From Mucilaginibacter sp. OK098 (GTDB lineage: Bacteria > Bacteroidota > Bacteroidia > Sphingobacteriales > Sphingobacteriaceae): a DNA stretch of 64,000 bases. The notes below the pieces were generated by a model that saw nothing but the letters and a program-made list of their open reading frames with translations, made no database searches and was not told the DNA's origin. The position numbers and the translations under genes are program-made. The stretch covers positions 1 through 64,000 of the forward strand of contig NZ_FRCM01000010.1 in assembly GCF_900142915.1 (NCBI RefSeq), in the 5' to 3' direction. This document shows positions 8,364 through 15,733 of the stretch, piece after piece. Position 1 is the first letter of the stretch; every line of letters begins with the position of its first letter.

Positions 8364-9962
8364 TTATTTTTTTTGTTTAACCGCTGCCATAATTTTCGTT
8401 AAATAACCGGTTTTGCTCATCCAGGTATAAACATCAGCGTATTTACCATTCTTAAAATCGGGGTCTGCCTTAAAAATGGCAAAGGCCTCCGCGAATTCCT
8501 CTTTAAAATTTCTTGGGAGAGGAGGATCAGTAATACTGGGAATAATACGGGGTTTGTCCTTAACTAATGTTACAAACTCGTTTATCACCCTGTCCTTGGC
8601 CATGTCGAACACTTTTCTTGCAGCTTTGTCGGCGGCATCCAATTTGGCAATCTCTTTTTTATGTTTTTCCTGTTCCTCCCCGGAAGGGAATTTTTTTTCG
8701 ATGGCGTACATATAAGCCTTATTAGTAGCTATCTGATTTTCATAAGCCGTACGATATTCGGCTATTTCCAAAGCGTGTCCAATTTCGTGAAGCAACTCAA
8801 ACTCGCCTTTATCTATTCCAGACAAGCTAGAGTTGACCGCTTCGGGATCGGCAAAGCATTTATCATACATGGATATTTTATACACACCGTTAATCATATC
8901 GGGTTCATGGAAACCACATTCTTCCACCTTCGGTTCTTTATAATCAAGGTCGTGCTTACGTCTTGACTCTTGAGATGTCCATCGGATAAACTTATAATTT
9001 CTAACCACGTCCTTTTCCTTACCAACAAGCCTGCCAAGTGCTGATTTTAGTATTTTGATTTCACCGTCAGTCCAGTCTTTATCGCCTTTTTCAATCGTGA
9101 TATTATACTGCGTTTGGAGTTCCGTCCGTTCATCCGGGGCTTTTTGAACCACTTTATTTAAAGAAACGTTTTGTTGCACCACATGCGTCAACTCGTGGGC
9201 AAGCAACCTTTTCCCACTATCGGTTTCCGGCGAAAATTGATTTTGGTTAAAAACAATATTATTCCCGTGGGTATACGCCAATGCATTGATCGACTGTGCT
9301 GATTTTGCCGCAACACCGTCATCATGGATCTTTACATCTGAAAAATCGCGTCCAAACCTCTGCTCAAAAAAGCTTTTTGCATCCCCGGGCATGGGCGAAC
9401 CTTTGGAGGAAAGCGAACTGACGTATGAAGAAACATCGTTACCGGCCTCAACGGGTTGGGAAGAAGTTTCTTTCCGGTGGACTTTTTCGTCATTTTCGCA
9501 ATCACTGCACTTGCGCTGTATGGGGGGTATTGATGATGATGAAGGTGAAAACGGCAAGCCATTGGCCGGCATCCGCATCACCTTATCTGCCATAGCATCT
9601 GCCTCCTGTTCGTATTGGTCGCCAGGGGCATTAATAGTAAGTTTTGCCTGGATGAACGGCACTTTATTGGATGTGCCAGAGGCAGTATTTGTATCAAACG
9701 TTTGTTCTTTCTTTTGGATAGGTTGGAACGCCTGCAATGGAGTGCTAACGCCTGCATTGAAAAATTTACGCTGCACGGGTAATTCTTCTCCCTCACCCGG
9801 CTTTTTTTGAACGGCAGGTTTGTGTTGAATGGCCATGCCTGGTACGCTGCCAACAGCTTTAATACTATCATTCCTTAGATTTCCAGCAGTCATTTCAGAC
9901 GCAACGGCACAGTATAGCTTTTGGGCGGAATTAGGGGTATCAGATTGTTTTAAGGCAGGCAT
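8364..9962 (-). CDS. DUF4157 (eCIS core) protein with C-terminal zinc-peptidase toxin-like domain
   Basis: The 532-residue protein has a disordered N-terminal half with scattered VQKK, VQRK, IQKK and IQRK motifs and a CSDC pair, all typical of DUF4157 proteins. The DUF4157 core spans about residues 185-265 (FFEQRFGRDFSDVKIHDD ... RLLAHELTHVVQQ, HExxH at 256-260). A second metallopeptidase site follows at 392-399 (HEIGHALE), with a downstream EEFAEAFAIF helix as in anthrax lethal factor-like (ATLF/Pro-Pro peptidase) domains. DUF4157 proteins are associated with extracellular contractile injection systems and toxins. No eCIS gene lies in this window, so this is an orphan candidate effector. There is no signal peptide. 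Confidence 0.75.
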   Translation of the reverse strand: MPALKQSDTPNSAQKLYCAVASEMTAGNLRNDSIKAVGSVPGMAIQHKPAVQKKPGEGEELPVQRKFFNAGVSTPLQAFQPIQKKEQTFDTNTASGTSNKVPFIQAKLTINAPGDQYEQEADAMADKVMRMPANGLPFSPSSSSIPPIQRKCSDCENDEKVHRKETSSQPVEAGNDVSSYVSSLSSKGSPMPGDAKSFFEQRFGRDFSDVKIHDDGVAAKSAQSINALAYTHGNNIVFNQNQFSPETDSGKRLLAHELTHVVQQNVSLNKVVQKAPDERTELQTQYNITIEKGDKDWTDGEIKILKSALGRLVGKEKDVVRNYKFIRWTSQESRRKHDLDYKEPKVEECGFHEPDMINGVYKISMYDKCFADPEAVNSSLSGIDKGEFELLHEIGHALEIAEYRTAYENQIATNKAYMYAIEKKFPSGEEQEKHKKEIAKLDAADKAARKVFDMAKDRVINEFVTLVKDKPRIIPSITDPPLPRNFKEEFAEAFAIFKADPDFKNGKYADVYTWMSKTGYLTKIMAAVKQKK

Positions 9963-10097
9963 GGTAAGGCAAGGTTTTTTTATTGTTTAAATATATGAAA
10001 ATATATTTCCTGTTAACGCACTTTAATTTTCATTTTTTGTTAGATATGCAATGCGTTAACAGTAGCGTTATCAGTCGTTATGCCACATTTGTCCCTA

Positions 10098-10415
10098 TGT
10101 CCCAGCAGGGTCTCGCAGAGCGGACCCTGCTGGGTTTGTAAAAATTTATGACATAGAAGAATGCCGCATACTTAGCACGCGGCGCAGGGTCCCTTGCAGG
10201 GGCCCCTCAATGCAATTAAGTTAAGAAAATGTTGGTTATACTAACCACATAGCAGCATCCAATAGCCCCACCTAAATCCTCCCCGGTAGGGAGGACTTGA
10301 AAAAAATAAACGCGGGCGAAGCTAAAGTCTCCCCTACCGGGGGAGATTTAGAGGGGGCTAAATGTTTAAGGTGTCCTTAATTTAATAGCATTGAGGAGAC
10401 CCTGCGAAGACTGAA
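10098..10415. repeat. Dispersed hairpin repeat A, copy 3, split by a nested element
   Basis: The unit matches copies 1 and 2 from tgtccc at 10098 to ccttgcagg at 10200. Its expected tail, ggag-ccctgcgaagactgaa, reappears only at about 10394-10415. The 190 bp between are a separate inverted-repeat element (10205-10396). This order shows that the nested element arrived after the repeat. Confidence 0.75.
10205..10396. mobile_element. Small nested inverted-repeat (MITE-like) element
   Basis: The ends are inverted repeats: cctcaatgcaattaagttaa on the left, and the reverse complement of the right end reads cctcaatgctattaaattaa. Inside is a second inverted repeat built from tagcccc-ctaaatc-cccggtaggg-gactt. 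One arm of it (10316-10360) is identical over 45 bases to 45338-45382. There is no coding capacity. A non-autonomous element is inferred; no transposase was seen. Confidence 0.6.
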
Positions 10416-10527
10416 ATACTTTTTCCTTCCCTCTTTGCGTAGCAGAGAGGGTGATCCCTCCGCTGGCTAGCGGAGTCGATCGGGTGAGTCGACTCTGCGA
10501 GCGATATTCCCGCCAGGCACCATTCAA

Positions 10528-10908
10528 TTACCTCAATCTATTTTCGGGCGCAATTATGCGTTCTATCACTTGGCTGCGGGATTCAGCACCGCCAGGGTTT
10601 TCTTCAGTGGCATTAACATCCACGGCGCCGTAATTATTCAATACGTCAACCGCTTCCTGCGCCTCCCTGGCCGAGACGGCATGCACGGTAACCACCGTAC
10701 CTTGTCGCCCCAGCGAGGCGTAGTGGGCGGCCTGCTTTCCGTCTTCATAAATATGTTTGAAAAAGTCGCCTACCCGTTCCTGCCCGGCAGCATCGCTTCC
10801 ACTGGTATGCACGTCAATGTTTTCGCTTTCAAATTCATTTGCCAAAAGGTACGAACTGGCCTCATCTGCCAGTTCTGCGTTTTCAAAAATGCCGATCACT
10901 GTTATCAT
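10528..10908 (-). CDS. YflT-like general stress small protein
   Basis: The 126-residue protein starts MITVIGIFENAELADEASSY, the pattern of the YflT/GsiB-type 'heat-induced stress protein' fold, in which a strand-helix unit recognises incoming flexible loops. The middle (DFFKHIYEDGKQAAHYASLG, then VVTVHAVSAREAQEAVDVLN) fits a ferredoxin-like alpha/beta fold. The C-terminus is polar and probably disordered (ENPGGAESRSQ). A stress role is assumed from relatives; no catalytic residues are seen. Its neighbours are repeat elements, so the context gives no clue. Confidence 0.55.
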   Translation of the reverse strand: MITVIGIFENAELADEASSYLLANEFESENIDVHTSGSDAAGQERVGDFFKHIYEDGKQAAHYASLGRQGTVVTVHAVSAREAQEAVDVLNNYGAVDVNATEENPGGAESRSQVIERIIAPENRLR

Positions 10909-11019
10909 AGCTATTCAATAAATTGAAGGGAAAATTGTTTTAAAAATTGGGAAGGGAAAGAGAAGTAATCTTGTTTGTAGATAAGTTTTGCTTCGGAAGG
11001 CATAACAACTACGTAGCGT

Positions 11020-11096
11020 GGTGGCAACCTAAACGCGGGGCGCTAGTAGGCCTTTATGCTCCTGGCCAACGCTGCATAGTGCCGGGTGGGGAAAGT
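11020..11096. repeat. Palindromic repeat B, left copy beside the ubiquitin-like island
   Basis: The sequence acctaaacgcggggcgctag (from 11027) through gtgccgggtgggg (11079-11091) is an imperfect palindrome (gcgctagtaggcc ... ggcc-acgc-catagtgc). A clear relative lies at 15567-15640 in inverted orientation; 21 of 23 bases match in acct-aacgcgggg-ctagtag. It starts 18 bp beyond the DUF6527 stop codon. Confidence 0.65.
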
Positions 11097-11113
11097 TCAA
11101 AGTATATTTTATG

Positions 11114-11458
11114 TTAAAGATGCTGACCTTTAGCCCATTTTACTTTGCCATTTTTTATAAAAAAATGACTTTTGCATCCGGTTTTCTTCCAAATAGAGGG
11201 TTTTAAACTAATCTTCTGTCTGCTTATGAAAAACGTCCAACATGGGCTTGCTTCATTGAGTAGGTTAAGGTTGATTGTCATTCCACAACCGCAAGGGCAT
11301 TTCAGTACAGATAGCCATTGATTGCAAGGTTCACCAATGATAAATATCTTATTCGGAGCAACCGTTTCGGGGATATCTTTTTCAAACTGGTAACGAAAGT
11401 ACCTCTGCGGGCCACTCCAAATTTTTAAACGGGCAAGAATGTTTTTTAAATATTTCAT
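11114..11458 (-). CDS. DUF6527 zinc-binding protein of a ubiquitin-like operon
   Basis: The 114-residue basic protein has a metal-site pattern: C54-P-C56-G-C58, then C73, and GC95KSHFF near the end. DUF6527 is a small treble-clef-like family found next to prokaryotic ubiquitin-like, E2 and JAB-E1 genes. Its start overlaps the stop of the JAB-E1 gene by four bases (ATGA), so the two are translationally coupled. A role as E3-like adaptor or substrate binder would be inference; no partner is proven. It is the last gene of the minus-strand operon and is followed by palindrome B. Confidence 0.75.
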   Translation of the reverse strand: MKYLKNILARLKIWSGPQRYFRYQFEKDIPETVAPNKIFIIGEPCNQWLSVLKCPCGCGMTINLNLLNEASPCWTFFISRQKISLKPSIWKKTGCKSHFFIKNGKVKWAKGQHL

Positions 11459-12846
11459 GTTGCTATATCTGAGAATTCGATGAACGGAATGATATCACCT
11501 CGGCCTGTTTTTTTGCGAAGGTAACCGTCGATTTCAAATGAATCTTCACTAACATTAACAATACAGTTCTCAGTAAGGTCAATTGTGCTAAGGCCATAGT
11601 TAGCACAGCCTTCTGCTTTATATGGATGTAGCCGGTTCAAGAACTCATTGATACTATGGCTGCTAATCTGCATGTTCACGCTAATAACAGACGGACTGTT
11701 GACATTGACGTTTTTTATATAGGCATTTTTCCGTAGAGCTGCATATTCTTCAGGATTTTGGCGGAACTGTGCGGATGCACGTAGGTCTGCCGTAGTGTAA
11801 ACGCCACGCGTGATGAGTGATGAACCGCCAGGTTGAAGATAATGCACCGACCCGCAGATTTTTTGAATACCGCCGATGCCGTCGGCTTCCAGTTTGACGC
11901 CGAGATCGAAATAGGGAATTAGGTAAAAGCTGCATAGTTGGTTAAGTAAATGCCGACCATCTATGCTATCCATACAACCGAAGATAACATCGCAACCGGA
12001 TAGAGATTGTAACGATGGAAGGTGGTCATAAAGATTGAACGGGTAACATTCCGTTTCCGTGCCAAGACCTATCAACCTTATGGCATCTGCTAAGGCTTTT
12101 ACCTTGGGTGTTTGCTCATTTGCATCACGGACGCTAGTATTTAAAATCCGGTTTAAATTTTTGTGTTCGACGAAGTCGGGATCGATCAAGACGAGCTTTT
12201 TAACACCTAGCCTGGTGAGTTGCTCCACCGTTGGGCTGCCTGTACCCGAACAGCCAACAACGCCGATGACTAAGCTGTTGAGTAGGTTATACGTTTTTTG
12301 TCCAAAGGCTTGAATTGTTCGCTGTGCAAAAGCATCTAGGCCGTCGATCGAGGTTAACTCATTAATGGCAATTGTATCACCAATGACTGATATTTTATCA
12401 ATAGGCAAGTAATTGCCGTCAGGATAAATGAATCGGCCAAATAAATTACCGTCTGGCAGCATTACGGAACTCGCATGAGGGGCATCGCTATCTGTCCAAC
12501 CAAACACCGAATTGAAAAATTCTCTGTCTGATTCGTCATCAGTTTTGGAGAATTGATCATAGCCGCCTGGATGGCTGTGTATTTTTAGGATCGCTAAGTC
12601 TGTACAAGCAACTCGGTTAAAGAAAGGAATAATTCTCTCAGTTGGCCATTGCAAACGCCCAACACTTCTTTCTAGGCAATCCTGATCCGGTATTAGGAGA
12701 ATCTCGTGTACGAGCAACGTTTCTCCACAGGGCTGAGAATTCCTACCGCAAAGCGCTACGGCTACGGATTCCAGCCCATCGCCAGAAAACAGGTGTTTGA
12801 CTAATTGTTGGTGATGTGCACCGGATATTTTAAGTTGTAATTGCAT
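11455..12846 (-). CDS. JAB deubiquitinase-like / ThiF E1-like fusion
   Basis: The 463-residue fusion has an N-terminal JAB/MPN metalloprotease (residues 1-150) with E48 and a complete JAMM motif, H90-S-H92-P...S100-K-T-D103. A ThiF/E1 adenylation domain follows (about 190-450) with nucleotide loop VIGVVGCSGTGSPTVEQL, IDPDFVEHKNLNR and CMDSIDGRHLLNQL. JAB would trim or remove the ubiquitin-like protein and E1 would adenylate it. Where relatives carry PG-x-CLxC, this protein reads QPGGSSLITRG, so the usual cysteines are absent. I chose ATG 12846 (17-bp overlap with the E2 gene); ATG 12978 would overlap it by about 150 bp. Confidence 0.85.
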   Translation of the reverse strand: MQLQLKISGAHHQQLVKHLFSGDGLESVAVALCGRNSQPCGETLLVHEILLIPDQDCLERSVGRLQWPTERIIPFFNRVACTDLAILKIHSHPGGYDQFSKTDDESDREFFNSVFGWTDSDAPHASSVMLPDGNLFGRFIYPDGNYLPIDKISVIGDTIAINELTSIDGLDAFAQRTIQAFGQKTYNLLNSLVIGVVGCSGTGSPTVEQLTRLGVKKLVLIDPDFVEHKNLNRILNTSVRDANEQTPKVKALADAIRLIGLGTETECYPFNLYDHLPSLQSLSGCDVIFGCMDSIDGRHLLNQLCSFYLIPYFDLGVKLEADGIGGIQKICGSVHYLQPGGSSLITRGVYTTADLRASAQFRQNPEEYAALRKNAYIKNVNVNSPSVISVNMQISSHSINEFLNRLHPYKAEGCANYGLSTIDLTENCIVNVSEDSFEIDGYLRKKTGRGDIIPFIEFSDIAT

Positions 12847-13246
12847 TTGCTCTTTTAATAAATTCTTGTTCAAACCAGAAATTGACAAGGCTGAGGTGGG
12901 TGGACAGGTCATCAACCCCCTCGCGCCACGGATTAACAACAGTGCGGTGACGCGACCATCGTTGAAACGACAGACCATCTATTTGCTGTTGAACGACCGC
13001 CCCAATCGGTTGCCCATCCTCACGTGCCAATGGTGGATAGAAGTAGGCCATGTCCAGGCCGGTTCTTGGATAGCCTGTTTCGATTTTTATCGCAACAGTG
13101 GTTTTGTCGATTTGGTAACCAGGCGGCACCGGATAATTGTAAAGGATTACCCAGTGCATGCCTTGATTATTTACCGTTTCCCATTCCATGCCTTGACTTT
13201 CTAAGAAGATGATATCATCTTCAGGGAGGGGGAACTGTTTTCTCAT
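12830..13246 (-). CDS. E2/UBC-like protein (prokaryotic E2 family E type)
   Basis: The 138-residue protein matches the bacterial E2/UBC-superfamily proteins that travel with JAB-E1 and multiubiquitin genes: a central YPVPPGYQ, IETGYPRTGLDMAYFYPPL and the hallmark FQRWSRH (residues 94-100) before a W-x-G-x-D-x-L-x-x-H helix. There is no cysteine anywhere in it, so it cannot form the E2 thioester by itself; H100 or neighbouring residues may matter instead. The start shares one base with the stop of the ubiquitin-like gene (TAATG). Family placement is from memory of motif pattern. Confidence 0.75.
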   Translation of the reverse strand: MRKQFPLPEDDIIFLESQGMEWETVNNQGMHWVILYNYPVPPGYQIDKTTVAIKIETGYPRTGLDMAYFYPPLAREDGQPIGAVVQQQIDGLSFQRWSRHRTVVNPWREGVDDLSTHLSLVNFWFEQEFIKRANAITT

Positions 13247-13554
13247 TACTTTTCTCCCTCAGTCTGGTCAAGTGGGATTGTCATAAACTTTTCCACGCCT
13301 GGTTCAACAAAACTTACCTCCTGGTCATAGCCTATCCTAGTCACTTTACCACCCTTATAGCGTTGGTTAAGCTGGAAGCGTTCTGGTGGTGTTTTACCTG
13401 CCAGTTTTAAAATTTCGTGGCCTGTAAGGCATTCTTTCTCTACCTTGTACTTCAAACGGTCAACCATTATCAGGTAATGGTGACCTCTCGGGATTTCGCG
13501 GTTTTCCCTGACATACAGCTCGATGTCAATAATCAAAATTTCATGGATGTTCAT
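13246..13554 (-). CDS. Ubiquitin-like (multiubiquitin-family) beta-grasp protein
   Basis: The 102-residue protein is a single beta-grasp unit of the multiubiquitin family: HHYLIMVDRLKYKVEKECLT, GHEILKLAGKTPPERFQLNQ, then VEPGVEKFMTIPLDQTEGEK. Most relatives have two or more such domains in tandem; this one has one. The tail ends EGEK with no diglycine, so a Gly C-terminus would require removal of two residues, which the JAB domain next door could do. It is the first gene of a four-gene, fully overlapping minus-strand operon. A sigma-factor operon diverges 92 bp away. Confidence 0.8.
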   Translation of the reverse strand: MNIHEILIIDIELYVRENREIPRGHHYLIMVDRLKYKVEKECLTGHEILKLAGKTPPERFQLNQRYKGGKVTRIGYDQEVSFVEPGVEKFMTIPLDQTEGEK

Positions 13555-13646
13555 AATTTTCGTATTTTACAACAAGAACCTGTAAGCGGGACAGGGTGAT
13601 TTTGTCCCGCTTTGGGATTATATAGGTATAACGCAATGTGTGGATC

Positions 13647-14324
13647 ATGAATAATACAACGAATACCTTATCCGTGGTAAAGAGCTTGAAAGATCTTTCC
13701 GACCGGGACTTAGTATTAGGTTTAAAATCAATTGAAGAAGAATCTTCAGTGAGCCGATACCAAACGGAATTTTATAGGCGGTTTGCGCCTTATATTTTTA
13801 AAGTAGCCTCGCAGAACTGTCAGGTTTATCCAGGTGGTGACGCCCTTGCACGTGATTTAACACAGGAAACTTTTATCCGCGCTTTTGCTGCTATAGATAA
13901 TTTTACTATTATCGTAGGTGAAGACGCTGTTTTCAAAAAACTCATAAAAGCTTGGTTAGGAAAGATTGCCAATCGGCATTTTTTGAAGCTTTATGCACTG
14001 CGGAAAAATGAAGATGCTGAAACGGAGTGCACAGAAGCGCAAGAGCCTTCCTACGATGTATTCGATACATTATTTGAACCACCACCGGAAGAACAGCCGT
14101 CAATGTATGTTAAGTTATTGCGAGAGGCAATGGCTCGCCTGAAAGAAATTGACCAACATATTGTCAACAGTTATGCCGCTGAGGGGTGCTTGGAATCCAC
14201 AAGACACATTAGCGATAGCACAATGCATTTACTATGTGAAACATATAAAACAACATCAGAAAATATAAGAAAAAGAAAGAATAGAGCCCTCCAAAAGATA
14301 AGAGAGCACTGCTTTAAAAATTAA
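13647..14324 (+). CDS. ECF-like sigma-70 family factor
   Basis: The 225-residue protein fits a sigma-70 family factor: a region-2-like block (YQTEFYRRFAPYIFKVASQN, LTQETFIRAFAAIDNF) and a C-terminal region-4-like helix-turn-helix (LLCETYKTTSENIRKRKNRA). The linker is acidic and longer than usual (about residues 110-165). A GTG at 13638 is in frame, but ATG at 13647 is preferred. It diverges from the ubiquitin-like operon across a 92-bp intergenic stretch and heads an operon with an unknown gene and an ImmA/IrrE peptidase. It plausibly controls this island; no anti-sigma factor is visible unless gene 14340 acts as one. Confidence 0.75.
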   Translation: MNNTTNTLSVVKSLKDLSDRDLVLGLKSIEEESSVSRYQTEFYRRFAPYIFKVASQNCQVYPGGDALARDLTQETFIRAFAAIDNFTIIVGEDAVFKKLIKAWLGKIANRHFLKLYALRKNEDAETECTEAQEPSYDVFDTLFEPPPEEQPSMYVKLLREAMARLKEIDQHIVNSYAAEGCLESTRHISDSTMHLLCETYKTTSENIRKRKNRALQKIREHCFKN

Positions 14325-14339
14325 TTAGGGAAACACATT

Positions 14340-14678
14340 ATGAAAAGCTTGGCAACCAACAACAACTCGAACTCCAAAGATCCTAAAGTAGATCTAGAAT
14401 TCCTATTAAGGACAAACGGATTTCTCTTTCCGGAGACAGTTAATGAAGTATCAGCCTACGAACGTACTTTCGGCGATACAGATATCATTCTGCCTGACGA
14501 TATGCAGGAACCGTCATTTTTAAAAGAAGCTTATTCAAAGCTGACTGCGCATCAAGATAACATTATTAAACTACAAACAGAAAACTGTTCGCTAGCTGCA
14601 AGGGATGAGAAAGGAAATGAACTCCCGGACCACATCAAGAAGAAAATGGAGGATGACTTGGCTAAATTAAAACTATAA
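14340..14678 (+). CDS. Unknown 112-residue acidic protein
   Basis: I recognise no family. The protein is hydrophilic and acidic with no membrane segment. The N-terminus is Asn/Ser-rich; the middle reads LEFLLRTNGFLFPETVNEVS, and the C-terminal third is probably a helix or coiled coil (LTAHQDNIIKLQTEN, IKKKMEDDLAKLKL). It lies 15 bp after the sigma gene and 4 bp before the ImmA/IrrE gene. In such trios the middle gene can be a target of the peptidase or a sigma regulator; that role is inference from position only. Confidence 0.7.
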   Translation: MKSLATNNNSNSKDPKVDLEFLLRTNGFLFPETVNEVSAYERTFGDTDIILPDDMQEPSFLKEAYSKLTAHQDNIIKLQTENCSLAARDEKGNELPDHIKKKMEDDLAKLKL

Positions 14679-14682
14679 GAAT

Positions 14683-15489
14683 GTGGAACCAGAAAGATAT
14701 GAAGATATAGCAGAACTTGCTGAGTCTATTGCGGAAGAAAATTTTGCTAACGGCAAAACGGATTTGGAACTGATCCTGAAGAAAAAAAATATTATACTGG
14801 TCAAAGGTAATTACGAGAAATACTTTATCGGTACGTTATACCATAAATCCAAAGAATTTACAGTGTTTTTGAACATGGATATGTTGGATGAAAACAAAAT
14901 ACCCAGGATCAGGTTCACAATCGCCCATGAACTCGGACATTATTTTATAGATGAACACCGCAACCTGTTGAAAAACGGAACTTCATTATCCTTCAATGCC
15001 TCACACAATTGCGATTTAAACGAAAAGGAAGCAAATCATTTTGCTTCCTTTTTGTTAATGCCAACCAAGCGGTTTCTGACCAAAGCCTTTGATACGGAGT
15101 CAGGCCTACCAGGCATATTACAGCTTGCCAACCAATTTGAATCATCTATCGAAAGTACATCGATTCATTATATGAAACTCAATTGCTGCAATGGTTTGTT
15201 GATTCGTTGGAAAGAAGACAACACCGCCCAATTCCACCTTTGCTCTAATGCCTTTGCGAACATTATTGGTTCCGGCCCAAAGCCGAGCATCCAATTAAAT
15301 CCTGTTTATTTGGATAAATTGAAGAATGAGCTGGATGCACAGGGAACAGAATATAAAGTTCTGGAAAACGCTACTAATCTTTCCCGTTGGTTACTTCATA
15401 TTGGGTCCGGTTCGGCGCTTGACTTGCCTGCTTTAGAGCAGACACTTAGGCTCGGAGCGTATGGAGGAATTACACTAAATTATAATTAA
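14683..15489 (+). CDS. ImmA/IrrE family metallopeptidase
   Basis: The 268-residue protein carries the ImmA/IrrE zinc-peptidase signature: RFTIAHELGHYFIDEH (HExxH at residues 82-86), followed by LNEKEANHFASFLLMP with the third ligand glutamate. ImmA and IrrE cleave repressors or anti-factors to switch on mobile-element or stress genes. The start is GTG 14683, four bases after the preceding stop; an ATG at 14681 is in another frame that soon stops. The C-terminal 140 residues are an unassigned alpha/beta region, perhaps a sensor. It ends the plus-strand operon and is followed by palindrome B. Confidence 0.85.
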   Translation: MEPERYEDIAELAESIAEENFANGKTDLELILKKKNIILVKGNYEKYFIGTLYHKSKEFTVFLNMDMLDENKIPRIRFTIAHELGHYFIDEHRNLLKNGTSLSFNASHNCDLNEKEANHFASFLLMPTKRFLTKAFDTESGLPGILQLANQFESSIESTSIHYMKLNCCNGLLIRWKEDNTAQFHLCSNAFANIIGSGPKPSIQLNPVYLDKLKNELDAQGTEYKVLENATNLSRWLLHIGSGSALDLPALEQTLRLGAYGGITLNYN

Positions 15490-15566
15490 TTTGGACTAAA
15501 TTGATGTTTAACTAGTGTAATTATTGGGACCTTGGTGCTAATATCCGTTAGTCCAGATGCTCTCCC

Positions 15567-15640
15567 CCACCTGGCGCTAGTACCCGCGTCGGCCAAAAGA
15601 GGCGGGCTACTAGTGCCCCGCGTTCAGGTAACCAACATGC
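15567..15640. repeat. Palindromic repeat B, right copy beside the ubiquitin-like island
   Basis: It is an imperfect palindrome, cacctggcgctagtacccgc ... gcgggctactagtgccccgcg, inverted relative to the copy at 11020. Together the two bracket the seven-gene island 11114-15489. Each arm contains a gcgctagta/tactagtgc core. A further small inverted repeat (ttggactaa ... ttagtccag) lies at 15490-15556 between the ImmA gene and this copy. Confidence 0.65.
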
Positions 15641-15650
15641 GGGTTGTAAA

Positions 15651-15733
15651 AAGCCCCCTCACTGGTCGAAGTTGCTCAACCTCGACCTAAAATATAAAAA
15701 GCATTCTGCTTGTCCACAAAACAAAAAAGCTCC
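15651..15733. repeat. Dispersed repeat C, copy 1
   Basis: The block cctcactggtcgaagttgct through acctaaaatataaaaagcattctgcttgtc recurs at 20328-20400 with scattered differences. Each copy is followed within 20 bp by an A-run and a GC-rich stretch. It is non-coding and lies in the gap before the methionine aminopeptidase gene. Confidence 0.55.

Noticed and set aside
9286..9810. 174-codon plus-strand frame
   Set aside because: It is antisense to the DUF4157 gene, whose domains and motifs are clear; the product looks random.
12847..12978. Upstream start (ATG 12978) for the JAB-E1 gene
   Set aside because: It would overlap the E2 gene by about 150 bp; ATG 12846 gives a small overlap like the other genes of the operon and starts at the JAB fold.
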